Shown: piece after piece, positions 8,378 to 16,154 of the stretch
Numbering within the stretch: the stretch's first letter is position 1
How the letters are laid out: every line of letters starts with the position of its first letter
DNA from: a virus
Length of the DNA stretch: 41,832 bases
Virus record (IMG/VR): IMGVR_UViG_3300036835_000598
Span: 1 to 41,832 of that record
Strand: one strand, 5' to 3'
Program-made: the position numbers and the translations under genes
Notes under the pieces: generated by a model
The model's input: the letters and a program-made list of their open reading frames with translations, nothing else
What the model was told of the DNA's origin: nothing
The model's database searches: none

Positions 8378-9172
8378 ATGAGGCTCTTGAGGCATGAGGA
8401 CAGCCGATATCCAGCGCGCCACTTCTACCTGGAGGTGACGCCGGCGCGGGCGGTGCTGCGCAGCTTTCACGGAGTCGACGCCGTGACGGGCGGCGCCGTC
8501 GAGGGCGCCACCATCCACCGGGATCTTGCCGGCACGTGGCTCTTGCCGGGGCAGCAGAGTGTGCTGGACCCGGCCGAGCTCTCGGGCGCGGAATGGTGCG
8601 ATCATGCCGCATGGTTCTTTGCTGTCGCATCAAGCGGCGAGCATCGCATGCCGTTCAACCGCTTCCCCCATACTGCCATCTCCAAGACCGATTCCGGCCA
8701 TTACCTGAGCATGCTGCGCGACATGGCGGTTGCGGTATGCTGGGTGCCGTTCGCCTCGAACAGGGATCTGACCCAGGCGGTATGGAAGATCGGCAACCGC
8801 CCGGACTTCGTTGCCTGTGCCAATGTGCCCGTGACCGGCACGCTGGACACCGGCGCGCTGCGCAACTGGTCCATGGCGCCGTTCCTGCCGAAGGTCCGCC
8901 TGAGCGGTCCCCGCAGCATTGCCCGTGACGACTATGCCCAGGTGACCGTCTCGGTGCTGGACGGCGAGACCGGCTCCGTCGTCGACACGCCCTGCACCGT
9001 CTACGTCGAGGCCAAGAGCGGCTATCTGCCCAGGGTACAGGTTCCGGTTGAGGGAACCGCCAGGTTCAAGGCCGGTGCGCTTGGACTGGAGCCGGGCGAC
9101 AGCGTTGAGCTCAGCGCCGGTTTCAAGCACGTGTCCGGCCTCGCCAGGCTTTCGATCCCGGTAACGGCGTGA
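8378..9172 (+). CDS. unknown protein with Ig-like C-terminal domain, in the Cys-tail cassette
   Basis: A 264-residue protein of no family I recognise. Residues 1-150 are mixed and aromatic, with a DHAAWFFAVASSGEH and an HTAISKTDSGHYLSM segment. Residues about 165-264 look like an Ig-like beta sandwich (VRLSGPRSIARDDYAQVTVS, VSVLDGETGSVVDTPCTVYV, GLEPGDSVELSAGF). There is no signal peptide. GAGGACC precedes the ATG by 8-14 bases, and its stop overlaps the next start by four bases (GTGA), so it is translated with the oxygenase. It may be a virion partner of the small proteins, a chaperone, or a substrate-presenting subunit; the sequence does not decide. Confidence 0.7.
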   Translation: MRLLRHEDSRYPARHFYLEVTPARAVLRSFHGVDAVTGGAVEGATIHRDLAGTWLLPGQQSVLDPAELSGAEWCDHAAWFFAVASSGEHRMPFNRFPHTAISKTDSGHYLSMLRDMAVAVCWVPFASNRDLTQAVWKIGNRPDFVACANVPVTGTLDTGALRNWSMAPFLPKVRLSGPRSIARDDYAQVTVSVLDGETGSVVDTPCTVYVEAKSGYLPRVQVPVEGTARFKAGALGLEPGDSVELSAGFKHVSGLARLSIPVTA

Positions 9173-9864
9173 GCGAGGCGAGCAGCGGTGGGATGACTGG
9201 GCGCTATCATGCGCTATGGCCCACCATCGTCGCCATCCACGACGATGTGCTGACGCCGGCCGACCAGGCGCAGGTGCTGTCCGCCTGTGTCGAGGTAGGC
9301 GCGCGGATGCAGATCGGCCCGCGGCCGCAGGACCGCGCCGGCTATTGCCTCTGGGACGTGGCGCCGGCGACGAGACCCTTGTTCGATGCCTTCCGGGCCG
9401 CAAGCCTCGGCTACCTGCGCGAGGCGCTCGGCAACGAGGAGCGGCTCGAACCGCGCCTGCTGGCCTGGGTCAATGTCTACCGGCTCGGCGATCATATCGG
9501 CGCACATATGCACAATTCGGACCTGACGGGCATGTACTTCGCCTCGGTCGGGCCGCCTGGCGCCGAGCACGCTCACCGTGCGGACAGCGGCCATGCGGTG
9601 CTGATCGACCAGCGCGGGCGGCTCGGCTACGGCCGGCGCCAGGGCGGCTGGCACCCCGACCACGAGACGGTGCACTTCGCCGGCGCGCCAGGCCGGATGA
9701 TTCTGCACCCAGGCGGTGTCAGCCACTACGTGGCGCCATACTTCGGGGACGCGCCGATGGTGGTGGTGTCGTGCGACATCGATTTCTGGCCCACCGAGGA
9801 TGCCGCCTCCAGGCCGCGGGACTTCATCGGCCGGGGGCTGTTCCGGGCTCGTTTCCCGGACTGA
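9169..9864 (+). CDS. 2OG-Fe(II) dioxygenase, phage type
   Basis: A 231-residue enzyme of the 2-oxoglutarate/Fe(II) oxygenase superfamily, close to the 'putative 2OG-Fe(II) oxygenase' (TIGR02466/PF13759-like) group common in phages. The core reads WVNVYRLGDHIGAHMHNSD, giving candidate iron ligands His113/His115 and Asp118, then RMILHPGGVSHYVAPYFGD with His186. These enzymes hydroxylate side chains such as Pro, Asp or Asn. The Arg that normally follows the distal His by ~10 residues and holds 2OG is not obvious; that stretch reads APMVVVSCDI. The GTG start overlaps the previous stop (GTGA); an ATG at 9193 is an alternative. Target inferred: the Asn/Asp-Cys tails. Confidence 0.85.
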   Translation: MSEASSGGMTGRYHALWPTIVAIHDDVLTPADQAQVLSACVEVGARMQIGPRPQDRAGYCLWDVAPATRPLFDAFRAASLGYLREALGNEERLEPRLLAWVNVYRLGDHIGAHMHNSDLTGMYFASVGPPGAEHAHRADSGHAVLIDQRGRLGYGRRQGGWHPDHETVHFAGAPGRMILHPGGVSHYVAPYFGDAPMVVVSCDIDFWPTEDAASRPRDFIGRGLFRARFPD

Positions 9865-9867
9865 TTG

Positions 9868-11181
9868 ATGCGAGGCAGCATGGCCCCGTTCCGCCTCCAC
9901 ATGCGCGATCGCGACGGCGGCGCCCACGTGCTCGCCTATGACCCGCACACCTCCGAGCTCAAGCGCGAGGACGGGCCGGGCCATTGGGTTGACGCGGTGC
10001 CGCCGGCGGCGCCCAAGGACTGGCAGGCCGTCACGCGCGTGTCGCCGGAGTCCCCGGGCCGCAAGACCGGGGCCGTCAAGCGCCTCAAGATACAGCTCGG
10101 CCTCGCCTGCAACATGGGCTGCAGCTACTGTTTGCAGAAGGACGAGGTGCAGCACGGCACGGCGACCGGCACCATCGCTTCCAAGCGGTTTCTGGCCGGG
10201 CTCGACCGCTGGCTGACTGGGTCGCCGGAGCGCATCGAGTTCTGGGGCGGCGAGCCGCTGCTTTACTGGCACAAGATCGAGATCCTGGCGCCGGCGCTGC
10301 GTCAGCGCTTCCCCGATGCCAAGTTCGTCGTCATCACCAACGGCACGCTGCTCGACGACTACAAGGCCGACTGCCTGTGGGGCTGGGGCTTTTCGATCGG
10401 CGTCAGCCATGACGGGCCCGGCCAGCACGTGCGCGGGCCCGACCCGTTCGACGATCCGCGCAACGGCGAGGCGCTCATGCGCGCCATCCGCCGCTTCGGC
10501 GAAGCCGGCCGGGGGAGCATCAACGCGGTGCTGAGCCCCGCCAGCTACGATGCGGCCGCTGTGACGCGGTGGTTCTGCGAGCGGCTGGCCCCCGATGGAG
10601 GCTGGGACGTGCCCGTCGCCTTCGAGGGCGTGGTGCACGACTACGCCGTGACGGAGGAGGGGCACAGCTCGGCCGCCTTTACGCCCGAGCAGCTCGCCCA
10701 CCTGACGCGCACGCTATCCATCCACCTGATCAATGGCGAGGTGCCTGGTCTTGCGGATCGCGTATCGCGCCTGATCGGGTCGCTGCTCGATCGCCGCCCC
10801 AGCTCCGCGCTGGGTCAGAAGTGCGGCATGGACCGGCCCGACCAGATCGCCGTGGACCTGCTCGGCAATGTCACGACGTGCCAGAACACGGGTGCTCTCG
10901 GGCGGCATCGGATCGGCCACATTGGTGCGCTCGATAAGGTTGCGCTCAATTCCGCCTGGCACTGGTCTCATCGCGAAGAGTGCAGCAGCTGCCCGGTGCT
11001 GCAGTCGTGCGCGGGGTCCTGCATGTACCAGGACGGGGACCAGTGGGCCAACTCGTGCAACGCCGAGTTCGCGTTCAATGCCGCGATCTTCGCCGCGGCG
11101 CTGTTTCACCTGACCGGGCTGGTGCTCACGCGCATCGAGGGCGCTATGATCCGGCCGAAACTGGCATTGCGCGCTGCCTAG
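9868..11181 (+). CDS. radical SAM/SPASM peptide-modifying enzyme
   Basis: A 437-residue radical S-adenosylmethionine enzyme. The cluster motif CNMGCSYC (Cys81, 85, 88) binds the SAM-cleaving 4Fe-4S cluster, and GGEP (127-130) contacts SAM. The C-terminal SPASM domain is complete: Cys319-X13-Gly-X4-Cys338, then Cys372-X2-Cys375-X5-Cys381-X3-Cys385 and Cys397, enough for two auxiliary clusters. SPASM enzymes mature ribosomal peptides (sactipeptide and ranthipeptide thioethers, PQQ, mycofactocin) or act on sulfatases; no sulfatase is nearby. The first ~70 residues are not a typical RRE fold by eye. It starts 3 bases after the oxygenase stop; ATG 9868 was chosen, with TTG 9865 and ATG 9880 as alternatives. 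Confidence 0.92.
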   Translation: MRGSMAPFRLHMRDRDGGAHVLAYDPHTSELKREDGPGHWVDAVPPAAPKDWQAVTRVSPESPGRKTGAVKRLKIQLGLACNMGCSYCLQKDEVQHGTATGTIASKRFLAGLDRWLTGSPERIEFWGGEPLLYWHKIEILAPALRQRFPDAKFVVITNGTLLDDYKADCLWGWGFSIGVSHDGPGQHVRGPDPFDDPRNGEALMRAIRRFGEAGRGSINAVLSPASYDAAAVTRWFCERLAPDGGWDVPVAFEGVVHDYAVTEEGHSSAAFTPEQLAHLTRTLSIHLINGEVPGLADRVSRLIGSLLDRRPSSALGQKCGMDRPDQIAVDLLGNVTTCQNTGALGRHRIGHIGALDKVALNSAWHWSHREECSSCPVLQSCAGSCMYQDGDQWANSCNAEFAFNAAIFAAALFHLTGLVLTRIEGAMIRPKLALRAA

Positions 11182-11184
11182 CGA

Positions 11185-11928
11185 TCACTCCCGCGTCTGT
11201 TGCTTGACCAGGAACGTGTGGCGCTCGCCGGCGAACGTCAGGGATATGGAGTATTCGGCAACGCCGCCATCGGTTTTCTGCGGCGGGTCGATCACAACAA
11301 CTCCGCCGTGCCATTCGCCCGGCATCAAGGTGTGGTCCTTGATGATCGTTGCCTGCAGCTGGGCCAGCTTCGACTGCGCCTGGTCCTCGATGGACGCCAT
11401 GGAGTCGGCTGTGCGCGCCGCGTTGGCGTTTGCAGCCGCGCTGGCAAGTGCCGGGTTATAGGTGGTCTGGGAGTAGGTGCCGTACCGGTTGCCGTATGAG
11501 TAGCTGCCGGTCGTGGTGCTGTAGCCCGACTGGGCTGCCGAAACCGCTCCGAGCGCGCCGCCGATGGCTGCGAGCGCCATCTGCGTGTTGCGCTGCGTCT
11601 CCACCTCCTTTGTCAGTTCCTCATGCGTGTATACGCGCAAGCTGGCGACGCGCGGCTTGAGGCTCTCCACTGAGATGGACGATACAGTGAACGTCTCGGG
11701 CGCCTTTCCCCTGTTGAGCATGGCGATGACAAAGCGCGGCCGGCCATAGGCTTGCTGCGTTGGCGCGATCGGTCTCAGGAACACTGTGTTCTTCTTGGCC
11801 GATATGAGTGCCGGCACGCCCTCTCTGATCAGGGCCTGCTGGCCTGGTGCCGGCGTCAACGAAAAGCTGTCCCGCGGCGCGGCGCATGCGCAAAGCATGG
11901 CGCAAGCGGCTATTGGCCAGATCCTCAT
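11185..11928 (-). CDS. outer-membrane-type lipoprotein, unknown function
   Basis: A 247-residue secreted protein. Its N-terminus MRIWPIAACAMLCACAAP is a lipoprotein signal, with modification expected at the Cys before AAP. The middle, about residues 120-175, has a glycine/alanine segment and a Tyr/Ser/Thr-rich stretch (GSYSYGNRYGTYSQ), and the C-terminus is beta-rich. The ATG at 11928 has a GGGGGAT ribosome site 6-7 bases upstream; a TTG six bases earlier is less likely. It converges on the radical SAM gene with only three bases between the stops. Phage lipoproteins often block superinfection, but no such family was recognised here. Confidence 0.7.
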   Translation of the reverse strand: MRIWPIAACAMLCACAAPRDSFSLTPAPGQQALIREGVPALISAKKNTVFLRPIAPTQQAYGRPRFVIAMLNRGKAPETFTVSSISVESLKPRVASLRVYTHEELTKEVETQRNTQMALAAIGGALGAVSAAQSGYSTTTGSYSYGNRYGTYSQTTYNPALASAAANANAARTADSMASIEDQAQSKLAQLQATIIKDHTLMPGEWHGGVVVIDPPQKTDGGVAEYSISLTFAGERHTFLVKQQTRE

Positions 11929-12108
11929 TGGCAAATCCCCCTTATCGAAAAAAGATCAGTACGGCCCAGCGCAGCCTGATTCTCCGCAAATACTGTAGCA
12001 GCGCATGACGTGCCGGTCTGTTGCGCACCTACAACAGAACCCCCGCGCGGGCGTCCCGCACCGGCGCCCGCGCGGGATCGGTCCGCCCGCACCCAAATGG
12101 CGGACCGG

Positions 12109-12390
12109 TCAGAGCCCGTGTGCGCGGTCGCCCCTGGCCAGGGCTGCCAGCACGCCTGATCTCGGCCGCCTTTCGGCCGCTTCCGCCTCCTCCTGCGCCC
12201 TGTCCCGGTCCAGCTGCCGCTGGGCGCGCGCCATGATCTCCTCGGTGGAGAGCACCCCGGCCGGCTCGCTGAGGTCGGCCCAGTGCTGGCACAGGCGATA
12301 GAAGCGCTCGCGCCTCGCGGGCGGCAGGCCGAACACCTCGTTCTGGTCGAGGCCGGCGAACAACGCCTCGATTTTCTCGACAACAGTCAT
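12109..12390 (-). CDS. small hypothetical protein
   Basis: A 93-residue, mostly helical and charged protein beginning MTVVEKIEALFAGLDQNEVF, with an R-rich C-terminal half. GGAGAGG lies 8-14 bases before the ATG, which decides this start over a longer frame reaching 12525. It is divergent from the XRE gene at 12581. Cytoplasmic; no family recognised. Confidence 0.6.
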   Translation of the reverse strand: MTVVEKIEALFAGLDQNEVFGLPPARRERFYRLCQHWADLSEPAGVLSTEEIMARAQRQLDRDRAQEEAEAAERRPRSGVLAALARGDRAHGL

Positions 12391-12499
12391 CAGTATTGCC
12401 CCTCTCCTTGGCTGAATGCCCGCACCTCGGCCGGCCGAGCCCCGAGTCGCGTTGACGATCAGACATCGGCATTGTAAGCGCAGCCGCAAGCCGTCAATG

Positions 12500-12519
12500 T
12501 AATAACGGTTTACGTTAAT
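12500..12519. promoter_or_regulatory. palindrome-like motif, copy 1
   Basis: TAATAACGGTTTACGTTAAT has inverted AACG/CGTT arms. Sixteen of its 20 bases match a motif at 13792-13811 before the outer-membrane protein gene. It lies between the divergent genes at 12390 (-) and 12581 (+), a typical place for an operator. The regulator is inferred, possibly the XRE protein. Confidence 0.45.
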
Positions 12520-12544
12520 GCGCAACAGGAAATCGTGTCGGGTG

Positions 12545-12575
12545 TTTGACTCGCGGATAACCCCGCGTAGTCAAA
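12545..12575. promoter_or_regulatory. inverted repeat before the XRE gene
   Basis: Arms TTTGACTCGCGG (12545-12556) and CCGCGTAGTCAAA (12563-12575) are complementary apart from one extra base. They end six bases before the XRE start, which has no ribosome-binding site. The left arm contains TTGACT, a fair -35 hexamer, so this may be an autoregulated promoter giving a leaderless mRNA. Confidence 0.45.
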
Positions 12576-12580
12576 TCGTT

Positions 12581-12889
12581 ATGTTGACACCCGCACAGCT
12601 CCGTGCAGCTCGCGCCATCCTCGGGTGGTCGCAGGAGCAGCTCGCGCAAGCGTCGGGGGTGCCGGCGGTCACGATCCGCTATTTCGAGACGGGCCGCACC
12701 GACCCCAAGCAGACCACGGTCTGGAAGCTGCGGCTGGCGCTGGAAGCAGCGGACGTGGAGTTCATCGGCCCCGACAAGACGGGCTGGGTAGGGGTCAAGA
12801 TCCGCGATGCGGTGCGCGCGCCCGGCGGCGCCCCGGTCCAGGTTGAGCCTCAACCGAAGCGCACCAGGAAGCGCAAGAGGCCGGCTTAG
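12581..12889 (+). CDS. XRE-family helix-turn-helix regulator
   Basis: A 102-residue DNA-binding protein. Residues 1-65 form a Cro/C1-type HTH: MLTPAQLRAARAILGWSQEQ, LAQASGVPAVTIRYFETG, then WKLRLALEAADVEF. The last ~20 residues are basic (QPKRTRKRKRPA), possibly helping DNA binding. The ATG at 12581 is chosen because the family usually begins with MLTPAQ; there is no Shine-Dalgarno, and a strong inverted repeat sits just upstream. It is the only plus-strand gene in this island and the best candidate regulator of its neighbours. It lacks a cleavage or dimer domain, so it is more like a small Cro-type repressor than a CI. Confidence 0.85.
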   Translation: MLTPAQLRAARAILGWSQEQLAQASGVPAVTIRYFETGRTDPKQTTVWKLRLALEAADVEFIGPDKTGWVGVKIRDAVRAPGGAPVQVEPQPKRTRKRKRPA

Positions 12890-12923
12890 AAAAAAAACAA
12901 GGGCGCTGGCAGTGCCAGCGCCC
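12890..12923 (-). terminator. rho-independent terminator for the outer-membrane gene
   Basis: GGGCGCTGGC (12901-12910) and GCCAGCGCCC (12914-12923) form a perfect 10-bp stem with a three-base loop. On the minus strand it is followed by a T-rich run (A-tract at 12890-12900 on the plus strand), ending just after the XRE stop. Confidence 0.85.
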
Positions 12924-12970
12924 CAGGCGGGCCAGTCGAGACGAATCGGTTAGCCCGCAAATCTGCTGGA

Positions 12971-13777
12971 TCAGTTGCCGCCGAACTTGTAGTTTATGCC
13001 CACCCGGAACGTGTTGATCTCCAGGCTGCCAGGGAAGCTGTCCTGGTCGTAGGCGAACGAACAGTTCGGTGATGGCGCACCAGCGCAGGGCGCCTTGGTC
13101 GGATAGGCCGTCCCCTTGAAGTGCGAGTCGACGTCGTCGAAGCGGTAGTAGTGCCAAGCGGCCTGAACCGTCCAGTTCGGACTTATGAGCCACTCGGCTC
13201 CGACGCCTGCGGTCCACCCGACGACGTTCTGGTTGGAAGACGCCAGGACGGTCGTCTCGTGATTGAGAGCCTGCGGCGGGAAGCCGACCACGGTCTCGTC
13301 GGAATTGACGCCAGCAAAGGCGACGCCTCCGGTCCCGTAGACGAGGAAGGTGGGCGTCAGAAGACCGCCGATCCGGCCACGCACGCTCGCCAGCCAGTCG
13401 ACATCAGTTTTGATGCGCCAAGTGTAGTCGGTGCTGCCGTCGTTGCCATCATCGGAAATGAACGTCTTGTCGCCGCTGAGCCCGCTCCAGGATCCGTCAA
13501 CTTCCAGGCCGTAAACCAGCGCTCCTGACTGGATATTGAAGCCGAGCTGCCCGCCGCCGGTCGCACCCTGAAGATTGATGTGGCCGGTCTCGGGATCGAG
13601 CACGTTGAGCGCGTGATCGCCGTTGTTGTCGGTCCAGCTGTAGACCCCGGTTCCCTCGTGCTTGCCCCATCCGTAGCCGGCATGCAGGCCCGCATAGAAC
13701 CCCGTCCACCTGGATGGTCCGTCAGCTGAGGCAGGCCCTGTCAAGAGCGCCGCCACGAGCATTGCCAAGAATACCCG
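12971..13777 (-). CDS. outer-membrane beta-barrel protein, Omp25/Omp31-like
   Basis: A 268-residue protein with a signal peptide (RVFLAMLVAALLTGPASA, cut before DG) and an 8-strand OmpA/Omp25-type barrel: WTGFYAGLHAGYGWG at the start, alternating aromatic strands, VNYKF-type final strand ending INYKFGGN. Such proteins are abundant Rhizobiales outer-membrane components. The GTG at 13777 is chosen because AGGAG lies 7 bases upstream and it begins the signal peptide. A perfect terminator follows. In a phage it may alter the cell surface, for example by masking or replacing a receptor; this is inference. Confidence 0.82.
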   Translation of the reverse strand, partial: RVFLAMLVAALLTGPASADGPSRWTGFYAGLHAGYGWGKHEGTGVYSWTDNNGDHALNVLDPETGHINLQGATGGGQLGFNIQSGALVYGLEVDGSWSGLSGDKTFISDDGNDGSTDYTWRIKTDVDWLASVRGRIGGLLTPTFLVYGTGGVAFAGVNSDETVVGFPPQALNHETTVLASSNQNVVGWTAGVGAEWLISPNWTVQAAWHYYRFDDVDSHFKGTAYPTKAPCAGAPSPNCSFAYDQDSFPGSLEINTFRVGINYKFGGN

Positions 13778-13791
13778 CACGTCCCAGCTCC

Positions 13792-13811
13792 TATTACCGT
13801 TTTCCGTTAAT
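13792..13811. promoter_or_regulatory. palindrome-like motif, copy 2
   Basis: TATTACCGTTTTCCGTTAAT matches 16 of 20 positions of the motif at 12500-12519. It lies 15 bases upstream of the outer-membrane protein start codon, next to its ribosome-binding site, a good position for repression of this gene. Confidence 0.45.
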
Positions 13812-13894
13812 AGAGCACCGCTTCTAGCACATCCATCATCGCGCGAAAACCGCAAGACTGGCGGCTAGCCAGCATTGTTGCGCGGGCGCCACAG

Positions 13895-13922
13895 GCGCTC
13901 TCCGCCGGGCGCTCTCCGCCGG
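13895..13922 (+). repeat. 14-bp tandem repeat
   Basis: GCGCTCTCCGCCGG occurs twice head to tail in the leader upstream of the tail sheath gene. It has no obvious function. Confidence 0.7.
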
Positions 13923-13989
13923 GCGCGCGCACCACCCCCATCCACCCCCCCACCTCCAGTTTTTTGTCCCCGAGTAGGAGCCACGCCAA

Positions 13990-16020
13990 ATGGCCGCTGC
14001 ATCGCGTTACCTGCATGGCATCGAAGTCATTGAGATCAACAACGGTACCCGCCCGATCCAGACGGTCAAGTCGTCGATCATCGGCATCGTTGGCACCGCG
14101 CCCAATGCCGATATCGACGTCTTCCCCACCAACGAACCGGTCCTGCTGATCGGCGACCAGAGCAAGGCCGCGCTGCTGGGTGCCACCGGCACCCTGCGCC
14201 AGGCGCTCGCCGACATGTACTCGATCATCGGCGCGACCGTCGTGGTCGTGCGCGTCGAGGAAGGCGCCACCGACGCGCAGACGCTCTCCAACGTGATCGG
14301 CGATCCGGTCACCAAGACCGGCGTGTGGGCGCTGCTCACCGCCAACCAGAAACTGTCGGTCAAGCCGCGCCTGCTGTGCGCTCCGGGCTTCACCGGCTCG
14401 CGCCCGAACAACGGCATCCAGTCGCTGACCGTCAACAGCGGCGGGCAGGCCTACGATCCGGGCCGGCCGCCCAAGCTCTACATGACGGGCGGCGGTGGCG
14501 GCTTCGGCTTCGATGCGGTCGCCTCCATCCTCAACGGCACGGTCAACGCCGGCGTCGTCACCAACCCCGGCCACGGCTACACCTCGGCGCCCGAGGTAGT
14601 GGCTGCCAGCGCGACCCCGGTCGTGACCGCCGTGGTCGGTGCGGCCAATGTCGGCGACGGCGTGCTGACGATCGCCGACCCGTCCTACGCGCCCGGCATC
14701 AAGCCAGGTGCCTACACACTCACCTGCACCGCGGCCGCGCTCAACGCCGGCACCTTCGAGGTCAAGGACCCAGACGGCACCGTGCTGTCGCCGGCGACCG
14801 TCGCTGTGCCCTACACCGGCGTCGTCAAGTTCACGATCGCCGACGGCACCAACGACTTCCAGGTCGGCGACAAGTTCACGCTCAACGTGGTGTTCAACCC
14901 CACGTTCGTGCGCCGCTTCGCCGAGGCCACCAATGTCGGCCAGGGCGCCATGACGCTCGCCACCCCGGCCTGGGGTCCAGGCGTGCAGCTCGGCGACTAT
15001 ACCGTCACCTGCAAGACTGCGTCGCCGGGCGGGGGCACGTTCGAGGTCAAGGACCCCGGCGGCACCGTGCTGGCCGATGCCACGGTCGGTGTGGCCTACA
15101 CCACCCAGATCAACTTCACGATCGCCGATGGCACTCCGGACTTCGAGGTGGGCGACAAGTTCACCGTGCGCGTCACGTCCGAGGGTGTCGGCTACGGCGC
15201 GGCCCTGACCGCGGTGCCAGGCCTGTCGGCCAACCCGGTCGGCAAGGCGCTGGAGGCGGCCGCGCTGCGCCTGCGCGGCATTGCCTTCATCGACGGCCCC
15301 AACACCACCGACCAGGATGCGGTGAACTTCGCCAAGGATTACGGGTCCGACCGCGTCATCATCCTCGATCCCTACCCGCTGGTGTGGTCGAGCGAGATCA
15401 ACGACTACGTGGCGCGGCCCGGCTCGCCGCTTGCCGTCGCGCTGCAGGCCAAGGTCGATAACGAGAACGGCTTCTGGTACCCGTTCTCCAACGTCGTCCT
15501 GCCGATGGTCGGCGGCATGTCGCGCCCCATCACCTGGGAGCCCGACAACCCCGACACGGAAGCCAACTACCTCAACGAGAACCGCGTCACCACGGTCGTG
15601 CGCATGGCCACGACCACCAGCGGCGGCTTCCGCTTCTCCGGCGTGCGCTCGACGGCGTCCGATCCGCTCTGGGTCTTCTACAACGTGCGCCGCACGGCGG
15701 ACATGATCTATGAGTCGATCATCGACGCCTTCGTGTGGCTGCTCGACAAGCCGATCTCGCCAGCCCTGCTCGAGGAGGCCGTGCGCGACGTGCGCGCCTA
15801 CCTGCGCCTGCTGGCCCAGCGCGGCGCCACGCTCGGCGGCGATGCCTGGCTCGACCGGCACCTCAACACCAAGGAGGAGCTGGCCTCGGGCCACCTCACC
15901 ATCTCCTTCGACTTCGAGCCGCCGGCGCCGATCGAGCGCCTGACCTTCAACGCGCAGCGCAACGTCGCCTACTACGACGTGCTGCTCGAGGAGGTCATTC
16001 GTGAGCTGAGCGTCGGCTGA
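13990..16020 (+). CDS. tail sheath protein with inserted domains
   Basis: The contractile sheath subunit (P2 FI equivalent) that shortens to drive the tube into the cell. Residues 1-140 and about 405-676 are sheath core: YLHGIEVIEINNGTRPI, IIGIVGTAP, a RGIAFIDGP strand, RVIILDPYPLVW and the C-terminal ISPALLEEAVRDVRAYL and LTFNAQRNVAYYD segments. About 260 residues are inserted at 143-405: a Gly-rich segment (SGGQAYDP, PGHGYTSAPEV), then two Ig-like repeats at 222-300 and 317-395 sharing GTFEVKDP-GTVL and FTIADGT-DF-VGDKFT. At 676 residues it is far longer than P2 FI (~396). AGGAG precedes the ATG; it starts a late operon. Confidence 0.93.
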   Translation: MAAASRYLHGIEVIEINNGTRPIQTVKSSIIGIVGTAPNADIDVFPTNEPVLLIGDQSKAALLGATGTLRQALADMYSIIGATVVVVRVEEGATDAQTLSNVIGDPVTKTGVWALLTANQKLSVKPRLLCAPGFTGSRPNNGIQSLTVNSGGQAYDPGRPPKLYMTGGGGGFGFDAVASILNGTVNAGVVTNPGHGYTSAPEVVAASATPVVTAVVGAANVGDGVLTIADPSYAPGIKPGAYTLTCTAAALNAGTFEVKDPDGTVLSPATVAVPYTGVVKFTIADGTNDFQVGDKFTLNVVFNPTFVRRFAEATNVGQGAMTLATPAWGPGVQLGDYTVTCKTASPGGGTFEVKDPGGTVLADATVGVAYTTQINFTIADGTPDFEVGDKFTVRVTSEGVGYGAALTAVPGLSANPVGKALEAAALRLRGIAFIDGPNTTDQDAVNFAKDYGSDRVIILDPYPLVWSSEINDYVARPGSPLAVALQAKVDNENGFWYPFSNVVLPMVGGMSRPITWEPDNPDTEANYLNENRVTTVVRMATTTSGGFRFSGVRSTASDPLWVFYNVRRTADMIYESIIDAFVWLLDKPISPALLEEAVRDVRAYLRLLAQRGATLGGDAWLDRHLNTKEELASGHLTISFDFEPPAPIERLTFNAQRNVAYYDVLLEEVIRELSVG

Positions 16021-16036
16021 CGCGCCGATCCCGGAA

Positions 16037-16062
16037 CGCCGCTCAGCTCCGGCTGAGCGGCG
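16037..16062 (+). terminator. perfect hairpin after tail sheath
   Basis: CGCCGCTCAGC and GCTGAGCGGCG form an 11-bp perfect stem with a TCCG loop. There is no T-run, so it may slow or trim transcripts between sheath and tube rather than stop them. Confidence 0.6.
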
Positions 16063-16154
16063 GTTGTCGAGCCGCCCCCAAGTCAACCGCCCTTTAGTCC
16101 AGCGCCCGCCGGCCATCCGTCGGCGGAGCGCCATTCGTTTGTGGAGTTTCCCGC

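Noticed and set aside
13807-16134. 775-residue minus-strand frame opposite the tail sheath
   Set aside because: It is the antisense shadow of the sheath gene: Arg/Gly-rich, no recognisable domain, no ribosome site.
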